Below are positions 28,501-38,150 of a DNA stretch of 64,000 bases, piece by piece (the stretch's first letter is position 1; each line of letters begins with the position of its first letter). The translations under genes and the position numbers were made by a program. Below the pieces are notes generated by a model. The model did no database searches. It was given only the letters and a program-made list of their open reading frames with translations, and was not told the DNA's origin. This stretch comes from Paucibacter sp. Y2R2-4 (GTDB taxonomy: Bacteria; Pseudomonadota; Gammaproteobacteria; Burkholderiales; Burkholderiaceae_C). The DNA lies in assembly GCF_025717535.1 (NCBI RefSeq), contig NZ_JAJIRO010000001.1:248001-312000 (forward strand), read 5' to 3'.

Positions 28501-28736
28501 CGGGCAACGCCCGAGATGCTCTGCAACGACTTCTCGATGCGATTGACCACCTCGCGCTCGACCGTCTCAGGCGAGGCTCCGGGGTAGGAAATGCCCACCA
28601 CCAGCACCGGCTCTTGCACATCGGGGATTTGATTGACCTTCAGCTTCTTGAGTGCCAGAAGGCCCAAGCACATCAAGGAGATGATGATGACGATCGTGGC
28701 GATCGGCTTTTTGATACTGAAATCGGAAAGAAACAT
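25512..28736 (-). CDS. RND efflux permease, HAE1/MexF-like
   Basis: A second proton-driven tripartite pump permease, 1074 residues. The N-terminal helix IKKPIATIVIIISLMCLGLLAL, porter motifs (YPGASPETVEREVVNRIEKSLQSISGV) and the TM4 relay GVLIDDAIVVRENIVRHME with twin aspartates are visible. It is clearly divergent in sequence from the RND permease at 8.6-11.9 kb, so this is not a recent duplication. The substrate is unknown. It starts 6 bp after its adaptor gene. No outer-membrane factor is adjacent; it would need TolC-like protein from elsewhere. Confidence 0.92.
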   Translation of the reverse strand: MFLSDFSIKKPIATIVIIISLMCLGLLALKKLKVNQIPDVQEPVLVVGISYPGASPETVEREVVNRIEKSLQSISGVARVRSSASEGYAQIVLIFNFNKNLIEASDEVRNAIDTVRYKLPTEIREPVVQREDPAAEPIMQLALSSSKQSHAEISRIAEDQLADKFRGVPGVAVVMVNGSLKRELSVLLHAEKLRENNVSVTEVVAALRNQNSTAPVGKVRGTLEDQSIRLIGRIESPAEFQQIVVKRRGTELVRLSQVASIQDGFAEINRISLRNGNPNVGIAITRSRDASTVTVATKIRKMVEEINKTLPEGATLEVTQDGGKDAQNSLNNVIESLVLGAGLTIFVVYVFLNSWRSTLITALSLPTSVIAAFIAVWLCGFTLNFMSLLGLSLAIGVLIDDAIVVRENIVRHMERGSDRRTAALNGTAEIGLAVASTTFAIVAVFVPVAFMPGVSGEWFRPFALTVVASVMVSLFISFTLDPMLSAYWGDPPNHHLAPKNALGRLLERFNHWFDHQTERYGHVIAWALHHRVWMSLFAVASLVGALFLQGKFGGSSFLPVTDAGMVAVEVRTPASSSLEYSKLKLEAAAELARRLPETVATNTNVNIGGGRIYVDIGKSNKRKRSATEVANDLREKVKGLVGAEYAVSDDLNGGGRKPVQIRFTGADSRKLLDITNAFMAQMRGIKGAVDVGLSEQDPQDELQIELNRGLANSLGISVTDAAQALRVAFAGVEVGDWVDPSGETRDVAVRLAPEDRVDASNIERLPIAVSGSNVMVPLEQIATVTMGKGPSKIQHADGKRTIAVAANVQGRSPGEVTAEALKLAKAINFPPGYSLELEGDSREQEVVFTEMGIALVSGIGLMYLVLVMQFGSFTAPLPVMLSLPLSLIGVVLALLMTKSTLNLMSFIGVIMLMGLVAKNAILLLDAARQLEAEGMDREDALMTAGRKRLRPILMTTFALIAGMLPVAIGLGEGSEFYRPMAVAIIGGTITSTILTLLVIPTFYDSIEIARDRMIAKFGRRSARWNGLLAFVLTFVEALLTMLMIRFVWRMLLKLWNLARGNPGKAAVAAAHLSP

Positions 28737-28742
28737 GGCTTC

Positions 28743-29918
28743 TTACTTCCCTGCCGAGGCTGCCTTGGCCGCGCCCGCAGGAACGCTGGCTTTGGGCGAA
28801 GGGACCAGTTGAATCTTTTGACCGTCCTGCAAATTGGAGCCGGGCTTACGCAAAATCCGGTCCCCAGCTTTCAAACCGCTGAGCAGCACGAATTCACCGC
28901 GGCGGGCATCACGCTCTCCCAGTTTCACGGCTGCCTTTTTGAGGGTGTCGCCCTGGATCAACCAGGCAAAGGCCTCGTCGCCCGCACGGACCAAGGAAGC
29001 ATCAGCCAGCAGCAAGGTGCTGGTGCTGCCGGTTTCGACCCGACCTTCGCCATAGAGGCCAGCGACCTTGGGCGCGGTGCCGGGCACGAAATCAACCAAG
29101 ACTTCCAATTGGCGGGTGGTGGCATTGGCCGCAGCATCCACCCGGCGGATCTTGCCGCTGAAGTCCTTCTCACCCAATCCATTGACGCTGAAGCTGACCG
29201 TTTGGCCCGCCTTCAACTCACTCATGCGGTCGGCCGACACCAAGCCTTCAAAGCGCATGCTGCGAGGGTCAATGACCTTGACGAGTTCTTTGCCGATTTG
29301 AGCCGTGTCACCGGCGGAAACCTTGCGTTCGCTCACGACCCCGTCAAACGGTGCCCTCACCTCGGTGCGCTGCAATTGCTGGCGGGCTTGCACCGCACGC
29401 GCTTTGGCAGCTACGAGATCGCTTTGAGCGGTATTGCGGCGCTGCTCAGCGTCTTCCATGGCCTGAAGTGAGCTCATGCCTTGCGCTTGCAAAGTCTTGA
29501 GACGCTGAAACTGGCGCTCGGCTTGTTCGAACGATTGGCCAGCAACGCGTGCGGACTCCTCGGCGGAAGTCAGCTGATCCCGGATGTAAGTGCTGTCCAG
29601 ACGCACCAGCAAGTCACCCGCGCGGACGTTTTCGCCGTTTTCCTTCAAAACCTGCAAGACCACAGCCGACACTTCGGCGCGCAGATCGGCACGCTTTTCC
29701 GGTTGAATAGAGCCGGTGATCACGGGGCCGGAGGCATAGGTCCCCAAGCTCATGGTCAAGATGTCTTCAGGGGCGATCTGCAACACGGCAGCGGCCGCCT
29801 TGTCCCCTTTCGCGGCATCAGGGCTTGACGTCGATTTGCCGCAAGCGCTCAGGGCCAAAGCGCCAAAAACGGCGGTAGCAGCGAACAAGACAGTCAGCGA
29901 GACAGGACGACGCGTCAT
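28743..29918 (-). CDS. RND periplasmic adaptor lipoprotein
   Basis: Membrane-fusion adaptor for the neighbouring permease. From the ATG at 29918 it is 391 residues with a lipoprotein signal: hydrophobic FAATAVFGALALSAC, lipobox LSAC, so it is probably lipid-anchored to the inner membrane. Lipoyl half-motifs (AEVSAVVLQVLKENGENVRAGDLLVRLDS and VRAPFDGVVSERKVSAGDTAQIG) flank a helical hairpin. An upstream extension of the frame to 30014 is rejected because GGAG precedes 29918 and the lipoprotein signal begins there. A perfect 14-bp palindrome lies 26 bases upstream. Confidence 0.91.
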   Translation of the reverse strand: MTRRPVSLTVLFAATAVFGALALSACGKSTSSPDAAKGDKAAAAVLQIAPEDILTMSLGTYASGPVITGSIQPEKRADLRAEVSAVVLQVLKENGENVRAGDLLVRLDSTYIRDQLTSAEESARVAGQSFEQAERQFQRLKTLQAQGMSSLQAMEDAEQRRNTAQSDLVAAKARAVQARQQLQRTEVRAPFDGVVSERKVSAGDTAQIGKELVKVIDPRSMRFEGLVSADRMSELKAGQTVSFSVNGLGEKDFSGKIRRVDAAANATTRQLEVLVDFVPGTAPKVAGLYGEGRVETGSTSTLLLADASLVRAGDEAFAWLIQGDTLKKAAVKLGERDARRGEFVLLSGLKAGDRILRKPGSNLQDGQKIQLVPSPKASVPAGAAKAASAGK

Positions 29919-29943
29919 CAGACGAACTCCGAAAATTTGTTTT

Positions 29944-29957
29944 AGATCAATTGATCT
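29944..29957. promoter_or_regulatory. Perfect 14-bp palindrome upstream of the RND adaptor gene
   Basis: AGATCAATTGATCT is fully symmetrical and lies 26 bases before the adaptor start, where a repressor site would be expected. A second short inverted repeat CCTCTGG-2-CCAGAGG follows at 29985-30000. No regulator gene is adjacent. Confidence 0.45.
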
Positions 29958-30052
29958 TGGGGCGCGACAGCTTAAGCCACATTGCCTCTGGCACCAGAGG
30001 TCATGGCCCCCCAATCCACCCAGGTATTTTCCCTAGGGGCTTGGCTTTTGCC

Positions 30053-30619
30053 TTATTGCAAGGTGCCGGCCAAAGGCGGCGGCAGAGGCAAAGCGAGGAC
30101 TTCGATGCCCTCGTCGCTGAGGGCTTCCAACTCTTCGGCACTGGTCTGGCCGCGAATGGCCCGATCCTCGGCTTCACCGTAGTGAATGCGGCGCGCTTCT
30201 TCGGCGAACTGGCCACCGACGTCTTCGGTCTTGGCCATCAACTCTCGCACGGCGTGCAAGACCAGGGCTTGTATTTGCTGGGCACTGGGCTGGACATTGG
30301 GCTGTGTTGCCCCTTGAGCAGCAGCGGCAGCCGGCGCGATGGGTGCAACGGCACCTGGATCTGAAGCTGAGGCTTGCGAAGGTTTCGCAGCGCTGGGTTC
30401 AGCGGCTTTTCGCCCGCTGGCATCGCTCGCGCGATGCGTTTCTTCGCGCAGCTTTGACACGTTCAAGCGTGCCGCAGTCGGCATGCGGCGTATCGAAGTG
30501 TCAGCGCAAAGCGGGCATGACAATTGCCCGCGAGTCAGCTGAGTTTCGAAGTCATGGGCGGAACCAAACCATCCTTCAAACAGATGGTCGTGGCTGCAAG
30601 CCAGATTCAAAACAATCAT
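30053..30619 (-). CDS. DUF1178 family protein
   Basis: A 188-residue protein of the DUF1178 family. The N-terminus MIVLNLACSHDHLFEGWFGSAHDFETQLTRGQLSCPLC carries a CPLC knuckle typical of the family and may bind zinc with the earlier cysteine. The middle (about residues 60-115) is a low-complexity Ala/Pro/Ser/Gln linker, and the C-terminal helical part AVRELMAKTEDVGGQFAEEARRIHYGE is again conserved. Function is unknown. It is 27 bp downstream of the NUDIX gene and seems to be the last gene of the leftward nuo gene string. Confidence 0.88.
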   Translation of the reverse strand: MIVLNLACSHDHLFEGWFGSAHDFETQLTRGQLSCPLCADTSIRRMPTAARLNVSKLREETHRASDASGRKAAEPSAAKPSQASASDPGAVAPIAPAAAAAQGATQPNVQPSAQQIQALVLHAVRELMAKTEDVGGQFAEEARRIHYGEAEDRAIRGQTSAEELEALSDEGIEVLALPLPPPLAGTLQ

Positions 30620-30646
30620 GCGCTAGAGAGAAAGGACGAAGCAGGT

Positions 30647-31252
30647 TTAGACGGCGGCCTGCCAATCCAAGGCCCACTCACCGCGCTGCCAGCGCGACAA
30701 CCAGAGCAGGCCAATCAAGGTCTTGGCATCGGTCATGGCGCCGCTGGCTGCCAAAGCATCAAGTTCACCCACACTGTGGGTGACGATGTCCAAGAACTCG
30801 CCCTCGTCCAGCGACTGCTTTCCTGCCTTCAGGCCGCGGGCAAAAAAGATCTCAATGCCTTCATCTGAATAGGCGATCGCATTGTGCAAAACGCCGGCAT
30901 GAGCCCATTCGGCTGCGCTGTAACCGGTTTCTTCGAGCAACTCTCGTTGCGCACAAACCAGAGGCGCCTCGCCGGCATCGAGTTTGCCCGCAGGGAACTC
31001 CAGCATGGCCCGGCCCATGGGGTAGCGGAACTGTCGCTCCATCAGCAGGCGGTCGTCATCCAACAGAGGGACGATCATCACAGCGCCAGGATGAACGATG
31101 TACTCGCGCGTGGCGGTCGCCCCGTCGGGCATGCGCACCACATCGCGCTTAACCTTCAAAAAGCTGCCGGTGTAGACCGCAGCTGACTCCACGCATTGTT
31201 CGCGCAGATGGAGGTCCGCCTCGTCAACATGGGCGGCTGAGTCAGTCTTCAT
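30647..31252 (-). CDS. NUDIX hydrolase, ADP-ribose pyrophosphatase-like
   Basis: A 201-residue NUDIX enzyme. The box is complete: GKLDAGEAPLVCAQRELLEETGY (GX5EX7REUXEEXGU). The upstream MIVPLLDDDRLLMERQFRYPMGRAMLEFPAGK stretch, with the proline-containing EFPAGK, is characteristic of ADP-ribose pyrophosphatases (NudF group), so ADP-ribose or another nucleoside diphosphate derivative is the probable substrate. Its start overlaps the DUF2818 stop by 11 bases. A housekeeping role next to NADH dehydrogenase, clearing ADP-ribose from NAD breakdown, would be plausible but is inference. Confidence 0.9.
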   Translation of the reverse strand: MKTDSAAHVDEADLHLREQCVESAAVYTGSFLKVKRDVVRMPDGATATREYIVHPGAVMIVPLLDDDRLLMERQFRYPMGRAMLEFPAGKLDAGEAPLVCAQRELLEETGYSAAEWAHAGVLHNAIAYSDEGIEIFFARGLKAGKQSLDEGEFLDIVTHSVGELDALAASGAMTDAKTLIGLLWLSRWQRGEWALDWQAAV

Positions 31253-31553
31253 GACGCGAGCGCCTCAGGTAGCGCCAAACAAAGCCAGGGAAACCCAAGG
31301 TGATGAAGAGGCAAAGCCCGGCCGCATAGAACTCCCAACCCTGCGGCTGGCGCTGACCCAGCTTGGCTTCAATCGCGAACCCCAGGGCCAAGGTCAAGCA
31401 AGCCAGCAAGGCGAGCTCGAGCAAAAGCCATCCGGCGGCCTTGGGCTTGCGCTGCGGGCCCAGCAACAAGATTCGGTGGCTTAAGTACGGCAAGTTCGCC
31501 GCCGCAACGGCGGCGACCAAAACCAGCCAGATCGCTGTCTGGTTATCCATCAA
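31242..31553 (-). CDS. DUF2818 family membrane protein
   Basis: A 103-residue protein with three probable membrane helices (IWLVLVAAVAAANLPYL, WLLLELALLACLTLALGFAI, FYAAGLCLFITLGFPGFVW) and a basic C-terminus. It matches the DUF2818 family, found in betaproteobacteria directly behind nuoN. It lies 13 bp after nuoN in the same operon, which suggests a link to complex I assembly or function, though none is demonstrated by the sequence. Confidence 0.87.
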   Translation of the reverse strand: MMDNQTAIWLVLVAAVAAANLPYLSHRILLLGPQRKPKAAGWLLLELALLACLTLALGFAIEAKLGQRQPQGWEFYAAGLCLFITLGFPGFVWRYLRRSRHED

Positions 31554-31566
31554 TCGAAATACAGCC

Positions 31567-33048
31567 TCAGGTCGCCAGCGTCTTGACGATGGCCTGAGCG
31601 CACATGGCCATCAAACCGCCCGGCAGCAAACCAAAGAACAGCACGGCGGCGCCGTTCAAAGACATGACCACGCGCACATCGCTGGGAGCGGCCAGGGGCG
31701 CTGTGTCGGTGGGTTCATCAAAGAACATCACCTTGACGATGCGCAGGTAGTAGAAGGCGCCGATCAGGGACACCACCACCGCCAGCACCGACAGCGCCAG
31801 ATAGAAGTTCACATTGGTTGAGACCATGGCTTGCAGAACCGACAGCTTGGCGTAGAAGCCTGCGGTGGGCGGCACGCCCGCCAGAGAGAACATAAAGATG
31901 GTCATCACGGCGGCATACCAAGGGCTGCGCTTGGCCAAGCCGGCAAGATCTTTGATCTCTTCGGCTTCATGGCCTTGACGCGAGAGCAGCAAGATCATGC
32001 CGAAGGAGCCCAAGGTGGTCATCACATAAGTGACGACATAGAACATCGCCGAGCTGTAGGCATTGGCGGCCGACAGCGTGTTGTTGTTAACCACGCCAGA
32101 GGCCAAACCCAGCAACATGAAGCCCATCTGCGCAATGGTTGAGTAAGCCAACATGCGCTTCAGATTGGTCTGTGCAATGGCAGCCAAGTTACCGACCAGC
32201 AGCGACATCACGGCCAAGACGATCAGCATTTGTTGCCAATCCACGGCCAAGCCGATCATGCCTTCCACCAACAAGCGAATGGTGATGGCAAAAGCAGCGA
32301 GCTTGGGCGCGGCGCCAATCAGCAAAGTTGCAGCAGTCGGTGAGCCTTGGTAAACGTCGGGCACCCACATGTGGAAAGGTGCAGCACCCAGCTTGAAGGC
32401 CAAGCCAGCGACCACAAACACCACGCCAAAGACCAGGACGGACTTGTTTGGTACGCCAGTGCTGATGACGTTGAAGACCTGCGGGATCGACAGCGAACCG
32501 GTGGCGCCGTACATCATCGACAGGCCGTAGAGCAAGAAGCCGCTGGCCAAGGCGCCGAGCACAAAGTACTTCATTGCCGCTTCGGTCGAATTGGCATGGT
32601 CACGGCGCAAGGCCACCAAGGCATAGAGCGACAAGCTCATCAACTCCAGACCCAGATAGATGACCAGGAAGTTGTTGGCCGACAGCATCACAAAGATGCC
32701 CAGCAGCGAAAACAGGCTGAGGGTGAACAACTCGCCCTTCAGCATGTCGCGCGAAGCGGCATAGGGTCGTGCATACACCAGGGTCACGATGGTGGCGACG
32801 CAGGCGAAGAAGGCCAGCAGGTGGCCCATCGGGTCGGCCACCACCATGCCTTGCATGGCGTAGACGGTCGCGCCGTCGTTGAAATAGCTGAGATGCACGC
32901 CACCGACGACCGCCAGGGTCAGCTGTGTCAGCCAGTAAGTGGGGCGACGCTCAGGATCGGTGACGAACAGATCCACCATGGCCACGATACAGGCCATGAC
33001 CAGGAGAGCGATTTCGGGGTAGACCGCGAGCCAGTTCATATTGTTCAT
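31567..33048 (-). CDS. nuoN: NADH-quinone oxidoreductase subunit N
   Basis: Antiporter-like membrane subunit of complex I, 493 residues and about 14 helices. Diagnostic regions are [22 protein letters not shown] with the conserved TM5 glutamate, [20 protein letters not shown] with the lysine of the proton channel, and [15 protein letters not shown]. It is the last of the fourteen nuo genes and 17 bp behind nuoM. The N-terminal part lacks the three additional helices of the longer animal ND2 variants' absence, i.e. it is full bacterial length. Confidence 0.97.
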   Translation of the reverse strand: MNNMNWLAVYPEIALLVMACIVAMVDLFVTDPERRPTYWLTQLTLAVVGGVHLSYFNDGATVYAMQGMVVADPMGHLLAFFACVATIVTLVYARPYAASRDMLKGELFTLSLFSLLGIFVMLSANNFLVIYLGLELMSLSLYALVALRRDHANSTEAAMKYFVLGALASGFLLYGLSMMYGATGSLSIPQVFNVISTGVPNKSVLVFGVVFVVAGLAFKLGAAPFHMWVPDVYQGSPTAATLLIGAAPKLAAFAITIRLLVEGMIGLAVDWQQMLIVLAVMSLLVGNLAAIAQTNLKRMLAYSTIAQMGFMLLGLASGVVNNNTLSAANAYSSAMFYVVTYVMTTLGSFGMILLLSRQGHEAEEIKDLAGLAKRSPWYAAVMTIFMFSLAGVPPTAGFYAKLSVLQAMVSTNVNFYLALSVLAVVVSLIGAFYYLRIVKVMFFDEPTDTAPLAAPSDVRVVMSLNGAAVLFFGLLPGGLMAMCAQAIVKTLAT

Positions 33049-33064
33049 TTGGGTGTGGCCTCTC

Positions 33065-34543
33065 TCAAATGCCGCTCAGCTTGGACACGGCCACATGCTT
33101 GAGCAACTCGCTCACGGAGACCTGCATGACATCGGTGAAGGGCTTGGGATAGACGCCCATCCACAGCACGGCAATCGCCAGCACCGCCATCATCAGGAAT
33201 TCACGGGCGTTGATATCGCTCAGATTCTTGACATCGTCATTGGTGACGGCACCGAAGTACACGCGCTTGTACATCCACAGCGAATAGGCAGCGCCAAAGA
33301 TCAAGGCGGTGGCTGCGATCGCGCCCAGCCAGAAGCTGTACTTGACCGTACCCAGGATCACCATCCACTCACCGACGAAACCGGCGGTAGCAGGCAGGCC
33401 GCAATTGGCCATGGCGAAGAACAAGGCAAAGGCCGCGAACTTGGGCATGGTATTCACCACACCACCATAACTGGCGATCTCGCGGGAATGCACACGGTCG
33501 TACAAGACACCGATAGACAGGAACATCGCACCCGACACGAAGCCGTGCGAGATCATTTGCACCAGTCCGCCGGCCATGCCCAACTCATTGAAGATAAAGA
33601 AGCCCAGGGTGACAAAGCCCATGTGCGCGATGGACGAATACGCCACCAGCTTCTTCATGTCTTGCTGCACCAAGGCCACCAAGCCGATATAGACCACACC
33701 GATCAAGGACATGGCGATGATCAACCAGGACCATTGATGCGCAGCGTCTGGCGTAATGGGCATGGAGAAACGCAGGAAGCCGTAGGCGCCCAACTTCAAC
33801 ATGATGGCGGCCAGCACGACCGAGCCACCAGTGGGTGCTTCCACGTGAGCATCAGGCAGCCAGGTGTGCACCGGCCACATCGGCACCTTGACCGAGAAAG
33901 CGGCCAAGAAGGCAAAGAACAACAAGGTTTGCGCTTGCGAGCTCAAGGGCAGCTTGTGCCAGGTCAGGATGTCGAAGGAACCGCCCGACTGGAAGTACAG
34001 GTAGAGCAGCGCGATCAGCATCAGCAAGGAGCCAGCCAGCGTGTAGAGGAAGAACTTGAAGGCCGCATAGACACGGCGCGGACCACCCCAAACACCGATG
34101 ATGATGTACATCGGGATCAGCGTCGCTTCAAAGAAGACGTAGAACAGCAGGCCATCAAGCGCAGAGAACACACCGATCATCAGACCCGACAGGATCATGA
34201 AAGCGCCCATGTACTGATTGACGCGCGACTCGATCACTTCCCAAGCCGCCAGTACCACGATGACGGTGATGAAGGCCGTTAGCGGCACGAACCACATCGA
34301 AATGCCGTCCACGCCCAGGTGGTAGCGCACATTGAAGCGCTCGATCCAGGGCTGGTTTTCGACGAACTGCATGGCAGCGGTCGAAGTGTCAAAACCGCCA
34401 ATCAAAGGCAGCGTGACCGCAAAGCAGGCCAGCGAGGCGATCAGGGCCAACCAACGCACGGTCTTGGCTTGGTCGTCTCGGCCCAGGGCCAAGAGAATCA
34501 GGCCGCAGGCGATGGGTAGAAAAATGGCAAGACTAAGCAACAT
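33065..34543 (-). CDS. nuoM: NADH-quinone oxidoreductase subunit M
   Basis: Antiporter-like, proton-pumping subunit of complex I in the membrane arm; 492 residues with about 14 helices. Conserved features are [21 protein letters not shown], the TM5 glutamate in [40 protein letters not shown] with the channel lysine region, and [16 protein letters not shown]. It is 19 bp behind nuoL and upstream of nuoN. Confidence 0.97.
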   Translation of the reverse strand: MLLSLAIFLPIACGLILLALGRDDQAKTVRWLALIASLACFAVTLPLIGGFDTSTAAMQFVENQPWIERFNVRYHLGVDGISMWFVPLTAFITVIVVLAAWEVIESRVNQYMGAFMILSGLMIGVFSALDGLLFYVFFEATLIPMYIIIGVWGGPRRVYAAFKFFLYTLAGSLLMLIALLYLYFQSGGSFDILTWHKLPLSSQAQTLLFFAFLAAFSVKVPMWPVHTWLPDAHVEAPTGGSVVLAAIMLKLGAYGFLRFSMPITPDAAHQWSWLIIAMSLIGVVYIGLVALVQQDMKKLVAYSSIAHMGFVTLGFFIFNELGMAGGLVQMISHGFVSGAMFLSIGVLYDRVHSREIASYGGVVNTMPKFAAFALFFAMANCGLPATAGFVGEWMVILGTVKYSFWLGAIAATALIFGAAYSLWMYKRVYFGAVTNDDVKNLSDINAREFLMMAVLAIAVLWMGVYPKPFTDVMQVSVSELLKHVAVSKLSGI

Positions 34544-34562
34544 TCTTGTTCTCCGCCCTAGA

Positions 34563-36614
34563 TCAAAGACCAGCCAAGGTCTTGAATTGGGGCCATATAT
34601 AGGGCCACAGCTGCCACGTCATCAGTCCGATCACGCCCAGAATCATCACCAGCGCGTACCAGTACAGGTGACCGGTTTGCACTCGGCGCACCAAGCTGGC
34701 AATGCCGCCCACAGTGCGGGCTGAACCGTTGATGATCAAGCCGTCGATCAGGGCCGCATCGCCGCCCTTCCAGAAAGCCAGACCCAGACCACGCGCGGCC
34801 TTGGCCAACACGTTTTCATTGAACCAGTCCAGGTAGTACTTGTTTTCCAGCACATTGACGACCGGCGAGAGCACACGGCCAATGGTCTTGGGAATGTTCG
34901 GTGCGATCAAGTAGAAGACATAAGCCGTGACCACGCCACCCAGAGCCAGCCAGAACGGCAAGGTGCTCAGGCCGTGGACGGCCATCGCGGCGGCGCCGTG
35001 GAATTCATGCGCCAGTTCTTTCATGGCGTGGTGCACTTCATGGTTGACGAAAATCGCGTCCTTGAAGAAGTCACCGAACAACATCGGCTGAATGGCCAGG
35101 TAGCCGATCACCACCGAAGGAATGGCCAGCAGCACCAATGGCAGGGTCACAACCCAAGGCGACTCATGCGGCACATGCGGTTCATGGTGGCCATGGTCAT
35201 CATGATGGTCATGTTCGCCGGGGAAAGGCTTGTGACGGAAGTTCTCCTTGCCGTGGAAGACCAGGAAGTACATGCGGAAGGAATAGAAGGCCGTCACGAA
35301 GACGCCGGCAATCACCGCAAAGTACGCAAAGCCTGCACCGGGCAGATGGCTGGCGTGCACCGCCTCGATGATGCTGTCCTTGGAGTAGAAGCCAGCAAAC
35401 AACGGCGTTCCGATCAAAGCCAAGGAACCCAGCAACGACGTGATCCAGGTGATCGGCATGTACTTGCGCAGGCCACCCATATTGCGAATGTCTTGGTCGT
35501 GGTGCATGCCGATGATGACCGAGCCCGCGCCGAGGAACAGCAAGGCCTTGAAGAAGGCGTGCGTCATCAGGTGGAAGACCGCCACCGAGTAGGCCGAAGC
35601 ACCGAGCGCCACCGTCATATAGCCCAGCTGCGACAAGGTCGAGTAAGCCACGACGCGCTTGATGTCGTTCTGGATGATGCCCAAGAAGCCCATGAACAAG
35701 GCCGTGATGGCACCGATCACCAGCACGAAGTTCAAAGCAGTGTCCGACAACTCAAACAAAGGGCTCATGCGAGCCACCATGAAGATACCGGCGGTCACCA
35801 TGGTGGCGGCGTGGATCAGCGCGGAGATGGGGGTCGGGCCTTCCATCGAGTCCGGGAGCCAGACGTGCAGCGGGAACTGGGCCGATTTGCCCATGGCACC
35901 GATGAACAAGCAGATGCAAGCGACGCTCAGCATCATCCAATCACTGCCCCACAAAGGCGCGTTGAAGGCGATGGTGGACAGCTCCGCGCGCTTGGCGAAG
36001 ACTTCCGTGTAGTTCAGCGAGCCTGCATAAGCCACCAGCAAACCAATGCCCAGGATGAAGCCAAAGTCACCGACACGGTTGACCAGGAAGGCCTTCATAT
36101 TGGCGAAGATCGCGGTAGGTTTGGTGTACCAGAAACCAATCAAGAGGTAACTGACGAGGCCCACGGCTTCCCAGCCGAAGAACAGTTGCAGCATGTTGTT
36201 GCTCATGACGAGCATCAACATCGAGAAGGTGAACAGCGAGATATAGCTGAAGAAGCGTTGATAGCCCGGATCTTCTTGCATATAGCCAATGGTGTAGATG
36301 TGCACCATCAGCGACACAAAGGTCACCACGCACATCATCATGGCGGTCAGGCCATCGACCAAGAAGCCCACTTCCATCTTCAGGCCGCCGACCACCATCC
36401 ATTCATAAATGGTTTGGTTGAAGCGGGCACCGTCGTTGATGACCGAATTCAAGGTCATCGCCGAGATGATGAAGGCGATCAGAACGCCCAGAATGGTGAC
36501 GCTGTGGGCGCCTGCGCGCCCCACCTGCTTGCCAAACAGACCGGCCACGATGGCGCCGACCAGGGGTGCCAAAGGCACCGCAAGCAACATGTTTTGAGAG
36601 AGTTGTGCGGACAT
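34563..36614 (-). CDS. nuoL: NADH-quinone oxidoreductase subunit L
   Basis: Distal antiporter-like subunit of complex I. The 683 residues include the 14-helix core with FGWEAVGLVSYLLIGFWY (TM5 glutamate), KSAQFPLHVWLPDSMEGPTPISALIHAATMV and HAFFKALLFLGAGSVIIGMHH, then the C-terminal long lateral helix ending in a last membrane anchor (LYWYALVMILGVIGLMTW). A His/Asp-rich loop (GEHDHHDDHGHHEPHVPHE, about residue 465-485) lies before the lateral helix and could bind metal incidentally. It follows nuoK by 7 bp. Confidence 0.97.
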   Translation of the reverse strand: MSAQLSQNMLLAVPLAPLVGAIVAGLFGKQVGRAGAHSVTILGVLIAFIISAMTLNSVINDGARFNQTIYEWMVVGGLKMEVGFLVDGLTAMMMCVVTFVSLMVHIYTIGYMQEDPGYQRFFSYISLFTFSMLMLVMSNNMLQLFFGWEAVGLVSYLLIGFWYTKPTAIFANMKAFLVNRVGDFGFILGIGLLVAYAGSLNYTEVFAKRAELSTIAFNAPLWGSDWMMLSVACICLFIGAMGKSAQFPLHVWLPDSMEGPTPISALIHAATMVTAGIFMVARMSPLFELSDTALNFVLVIGAITALFMGFLGIIQNDIKRVVAYSTLSQLGYMTVALGASAYSVAVFHLMTHAFFKALLFLGAGSVIIGMHHDQDIRNMGGLRKYMPITWITSLLGSLALIGTPLFAGFYSKDSIIEAVHASHLPGAGFAYFAVIAGVFVTAFYSFRMYFLVFHGKENFRHKPFPGEHDHHDDHGHHEPHVPHESPWVVTLPLVLLAIPSVVIGYLAIQPMLFGDFFKDAIFVNHEVHHAMKELAHEFHGAAAMAVHGLSTLPFWLALGGVVTAYVFYLIAPNIPKTIGRVLSPVVNVLENKYYLDWFNENVLAKAARGLGLAFWKGGDAALIDGLIINGSARTVGGIASLVRRVQTGHLYWYALVMILGVIGLMTWQLWPYIWPQFKTLAGL

Positions 36615-36621
36615 ATGGCGA

Positions 36622-36933
36622 TCAGCCCTTCAACGCGTCGAGTTCTTCGACATTGATGGTGGCGCGGTTGCGGAACAGCACGACCAGAATGGCCAAGCCG
36701 ATCGCCGACTCTGCGGCCGCCACGGTCAGGATGAAGAACACAAAGACTTGCCCAGCCATATCGCCCAAGTAGTGCGAGAAGGCAACGAAATTCAGATTCA
36801 CGGCCAGCAACATCAACTCGATCGCCATCAGCAGCACGATCAGGTTTTTGCGGTTCATGAAGATGCCCACCACCGACAGCGCGAAAAGCATCGCGCCCAA
36901 GGTCAGGAAGTGGCCCAGCGTCAGGGTCATCAT
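36622..36933 (-). CDS. nuoK: NADH-quinone oxidoreductase subunit K
   Basis: Small three-helix membrane subunit of complex I, 103 residues. The conserved glutamates for proton transfer are in [20 protein letters not shown] and [20 protein letters not shown]. Its ATG overlaps the nuoJ stop by 4 bases (ATGA), and nuoL starts 7 bp on. Confidence 0.97.
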   Translation of the reverse strand: MMTLTLGHFLTLGAMLFALSVVGIFMNRKNLIVLLMAIELMLLAVNLNFVAFSHYLGDMAGQVFVFFILTVAAAESAIGLAILVVLFRNRATINVEELDALKG

Positions 36934-37580
36934 GCTTTGGCTCCAGTGTCAGCTGCTGCTTCAGCAGCAGGGGCAGCAGCAACTTCCACGCTCGGTGCCA
37001 CCTTGATGATGCGCAGGCGATCGGCCTTCTTGACCTTGACCTGCTCAGACGGGTTCTGGCTGCGTGAGTCCTTGCGCTTACGCAGGGTCAACGCGATGGC
37101 GGCAATGATGGCCACCAACAGCAACACGGCCGCGATTTGCAAGGGGTACAGGTACTGGGTGTAGATCGCCACGCCCAGCATCTTGGTGTTGCCCAGCTTC
37201 AGAGCAGCTTCAGTGGCAGCGGGCGCTTCGCTCAAACGGAAGCCGCCCATCAGCACGGCCGCCATTTCCAAGGCGATGAGGGTGCCCACTAGCGCACCCA
37301 GCGGCAGGTGCTTCCAGAAACCTTCGCGCACATGGTCGGAGTTGATGTCCAACATCATCACCACGAAGAGGAAGAGCACCATCACGGCGCCGATATAAAC
37401 CAACACCAAGGTGATGGCCAGGAACTCGGCTTTCAACAGCATCCAGATGCAGGAGGCGGTGAAGAAGGCCAGGATCAGGAATAGGGCCGAATGCACGGTG
37501 CTGCGCGCCGTGATCACACGGAACGATGCACCCAGCAGCACGGCCGAGAAGATGTAGAACAAAGCAGTGGTGATTTCCAT
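36930..37580 (-). CDS. nuoJ: NADH-quinone oxidoreductase subunit J
   Basis: Five-helix membrane subunit of complex I, 216 residues. The TM3 motif [20 protein letters not shown], including the conserved tyrosine of the pi-bulge region, is clear. After the last helix ([18 protein letters not shown]) there is a charged and Ala-rich cytoplasmic tail of about 45 residues. It overlaps nuoK by 4 bases and is 70 bp after nuoI, the largest gap inside the operon. Confidence 0.96.
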   Translation of the reverse strand: MEITTALFYIFSAVLLGASFRVITARSTVHSALFLILAFFTASCIWMLLKAEFLAITLVLVYIGAVMVLFLFVVMMLDINSDHVREGFWKHLPLGALVGTLIALEMAAVLMGGFRLSEAPAATEAALKLGNTKMLGVAIYTQYLYPLQIAAVLLLVAIIAAIALTLRKRKDSRSQNPSEQVKVKKADRLRIIKVAPSVEVAAAPAAEAAADTGAKA

Positions 37581-37650
37581 GCGTCTTCCTGCAAAGCAGC
37601 AGTCTCGCGCGGGATGAGGCTAGAGCTTGACTCCAGCCCACCCGGAGCGA

Positions 37651-38136
37651 TCAGCGGTACTTGGCGTCGGCCTCCTTTTGGGCTGCGATCTCGGGCTCGA
37701 ATCGGTCACCGACTGCCAGCAACATGTCCTTGGTGAAGTACAGGTCGCCACGCTTTTCGCCGTGATACTCAAAAATACTGGTTTCGACGATCGAGTCGAC
37801 CGGGCAGCTTTCTTCGCAGAAACCGCAGAAGATGCACTTGGTCAGGTCGATGTCATAACGCGTGGTACGCCGTGAACCGTCTTCGCGCACGCCGGCCTCA
37901 ATGGTGATGGCCATGGCGGGGCAAACAGCTTCGCAGAGCTTGCAGGCGATGCAACGCTCTTCGCCGTTTTCATAACGGCGCAGCGCATGCAGGCCACGGA
38001 AACGAGGCGACAAGGGTGTCTTCTCTTCCGGGAACTGCACCGTGATATTGCGCGACAAGAAATGCCGTCCAGTCAGGGCCAGGCCCTTGAACAGCTCGAT
38101 GAGCATGAAGCTCTTGATGAAGCTTACTGCAGACAT
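37651..38136 (-). CDS. nuoI: NADH-quinone oxidoreductase subunit I
   Basis: Peripheral subunit with two [4Fe-4S] clusters (N6a and N6b) that pass electrons to NuoB. The 161 residues contain two ferredoxin motifs, [16 protein letters not shown] and [16 protein letters not shown]. The N-terminal amphipathic region ([22 protein letters not shown]) contacts the membrane arm. It is 14 bp after nuoH. Confidence 0.97.
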   Translation of the reverse strand: MSAVSFIKSFMLIELFKGLALTGRHFLSRNITVQFPEEKTPLSPRFRGLHALRRYENGEERCIACKLCEAVCPAMAITIEAGVREDGSRRTTRYDIDLTKCIFCGFCEESCPVDSIVETSIFEYHGEKRGDLYFTKDMLLAVGDRFEPEIAAQKEADAKYR

Positions 38137-38150
38137 GGGAGGACCTCAGC

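Noticed and set aside
27777-29471. A 564-codon plus-strand frame across the second RND operon
   Set aside because: Same antisense artefact; it spans the junction of two well-supported minus-strand genes.
34974-36656. A 560-codon plus-strand frame opposite nuoL
   Set aside because: Antisense to an intact, highly conserved gene, with biased His/Asp/Gln composition.
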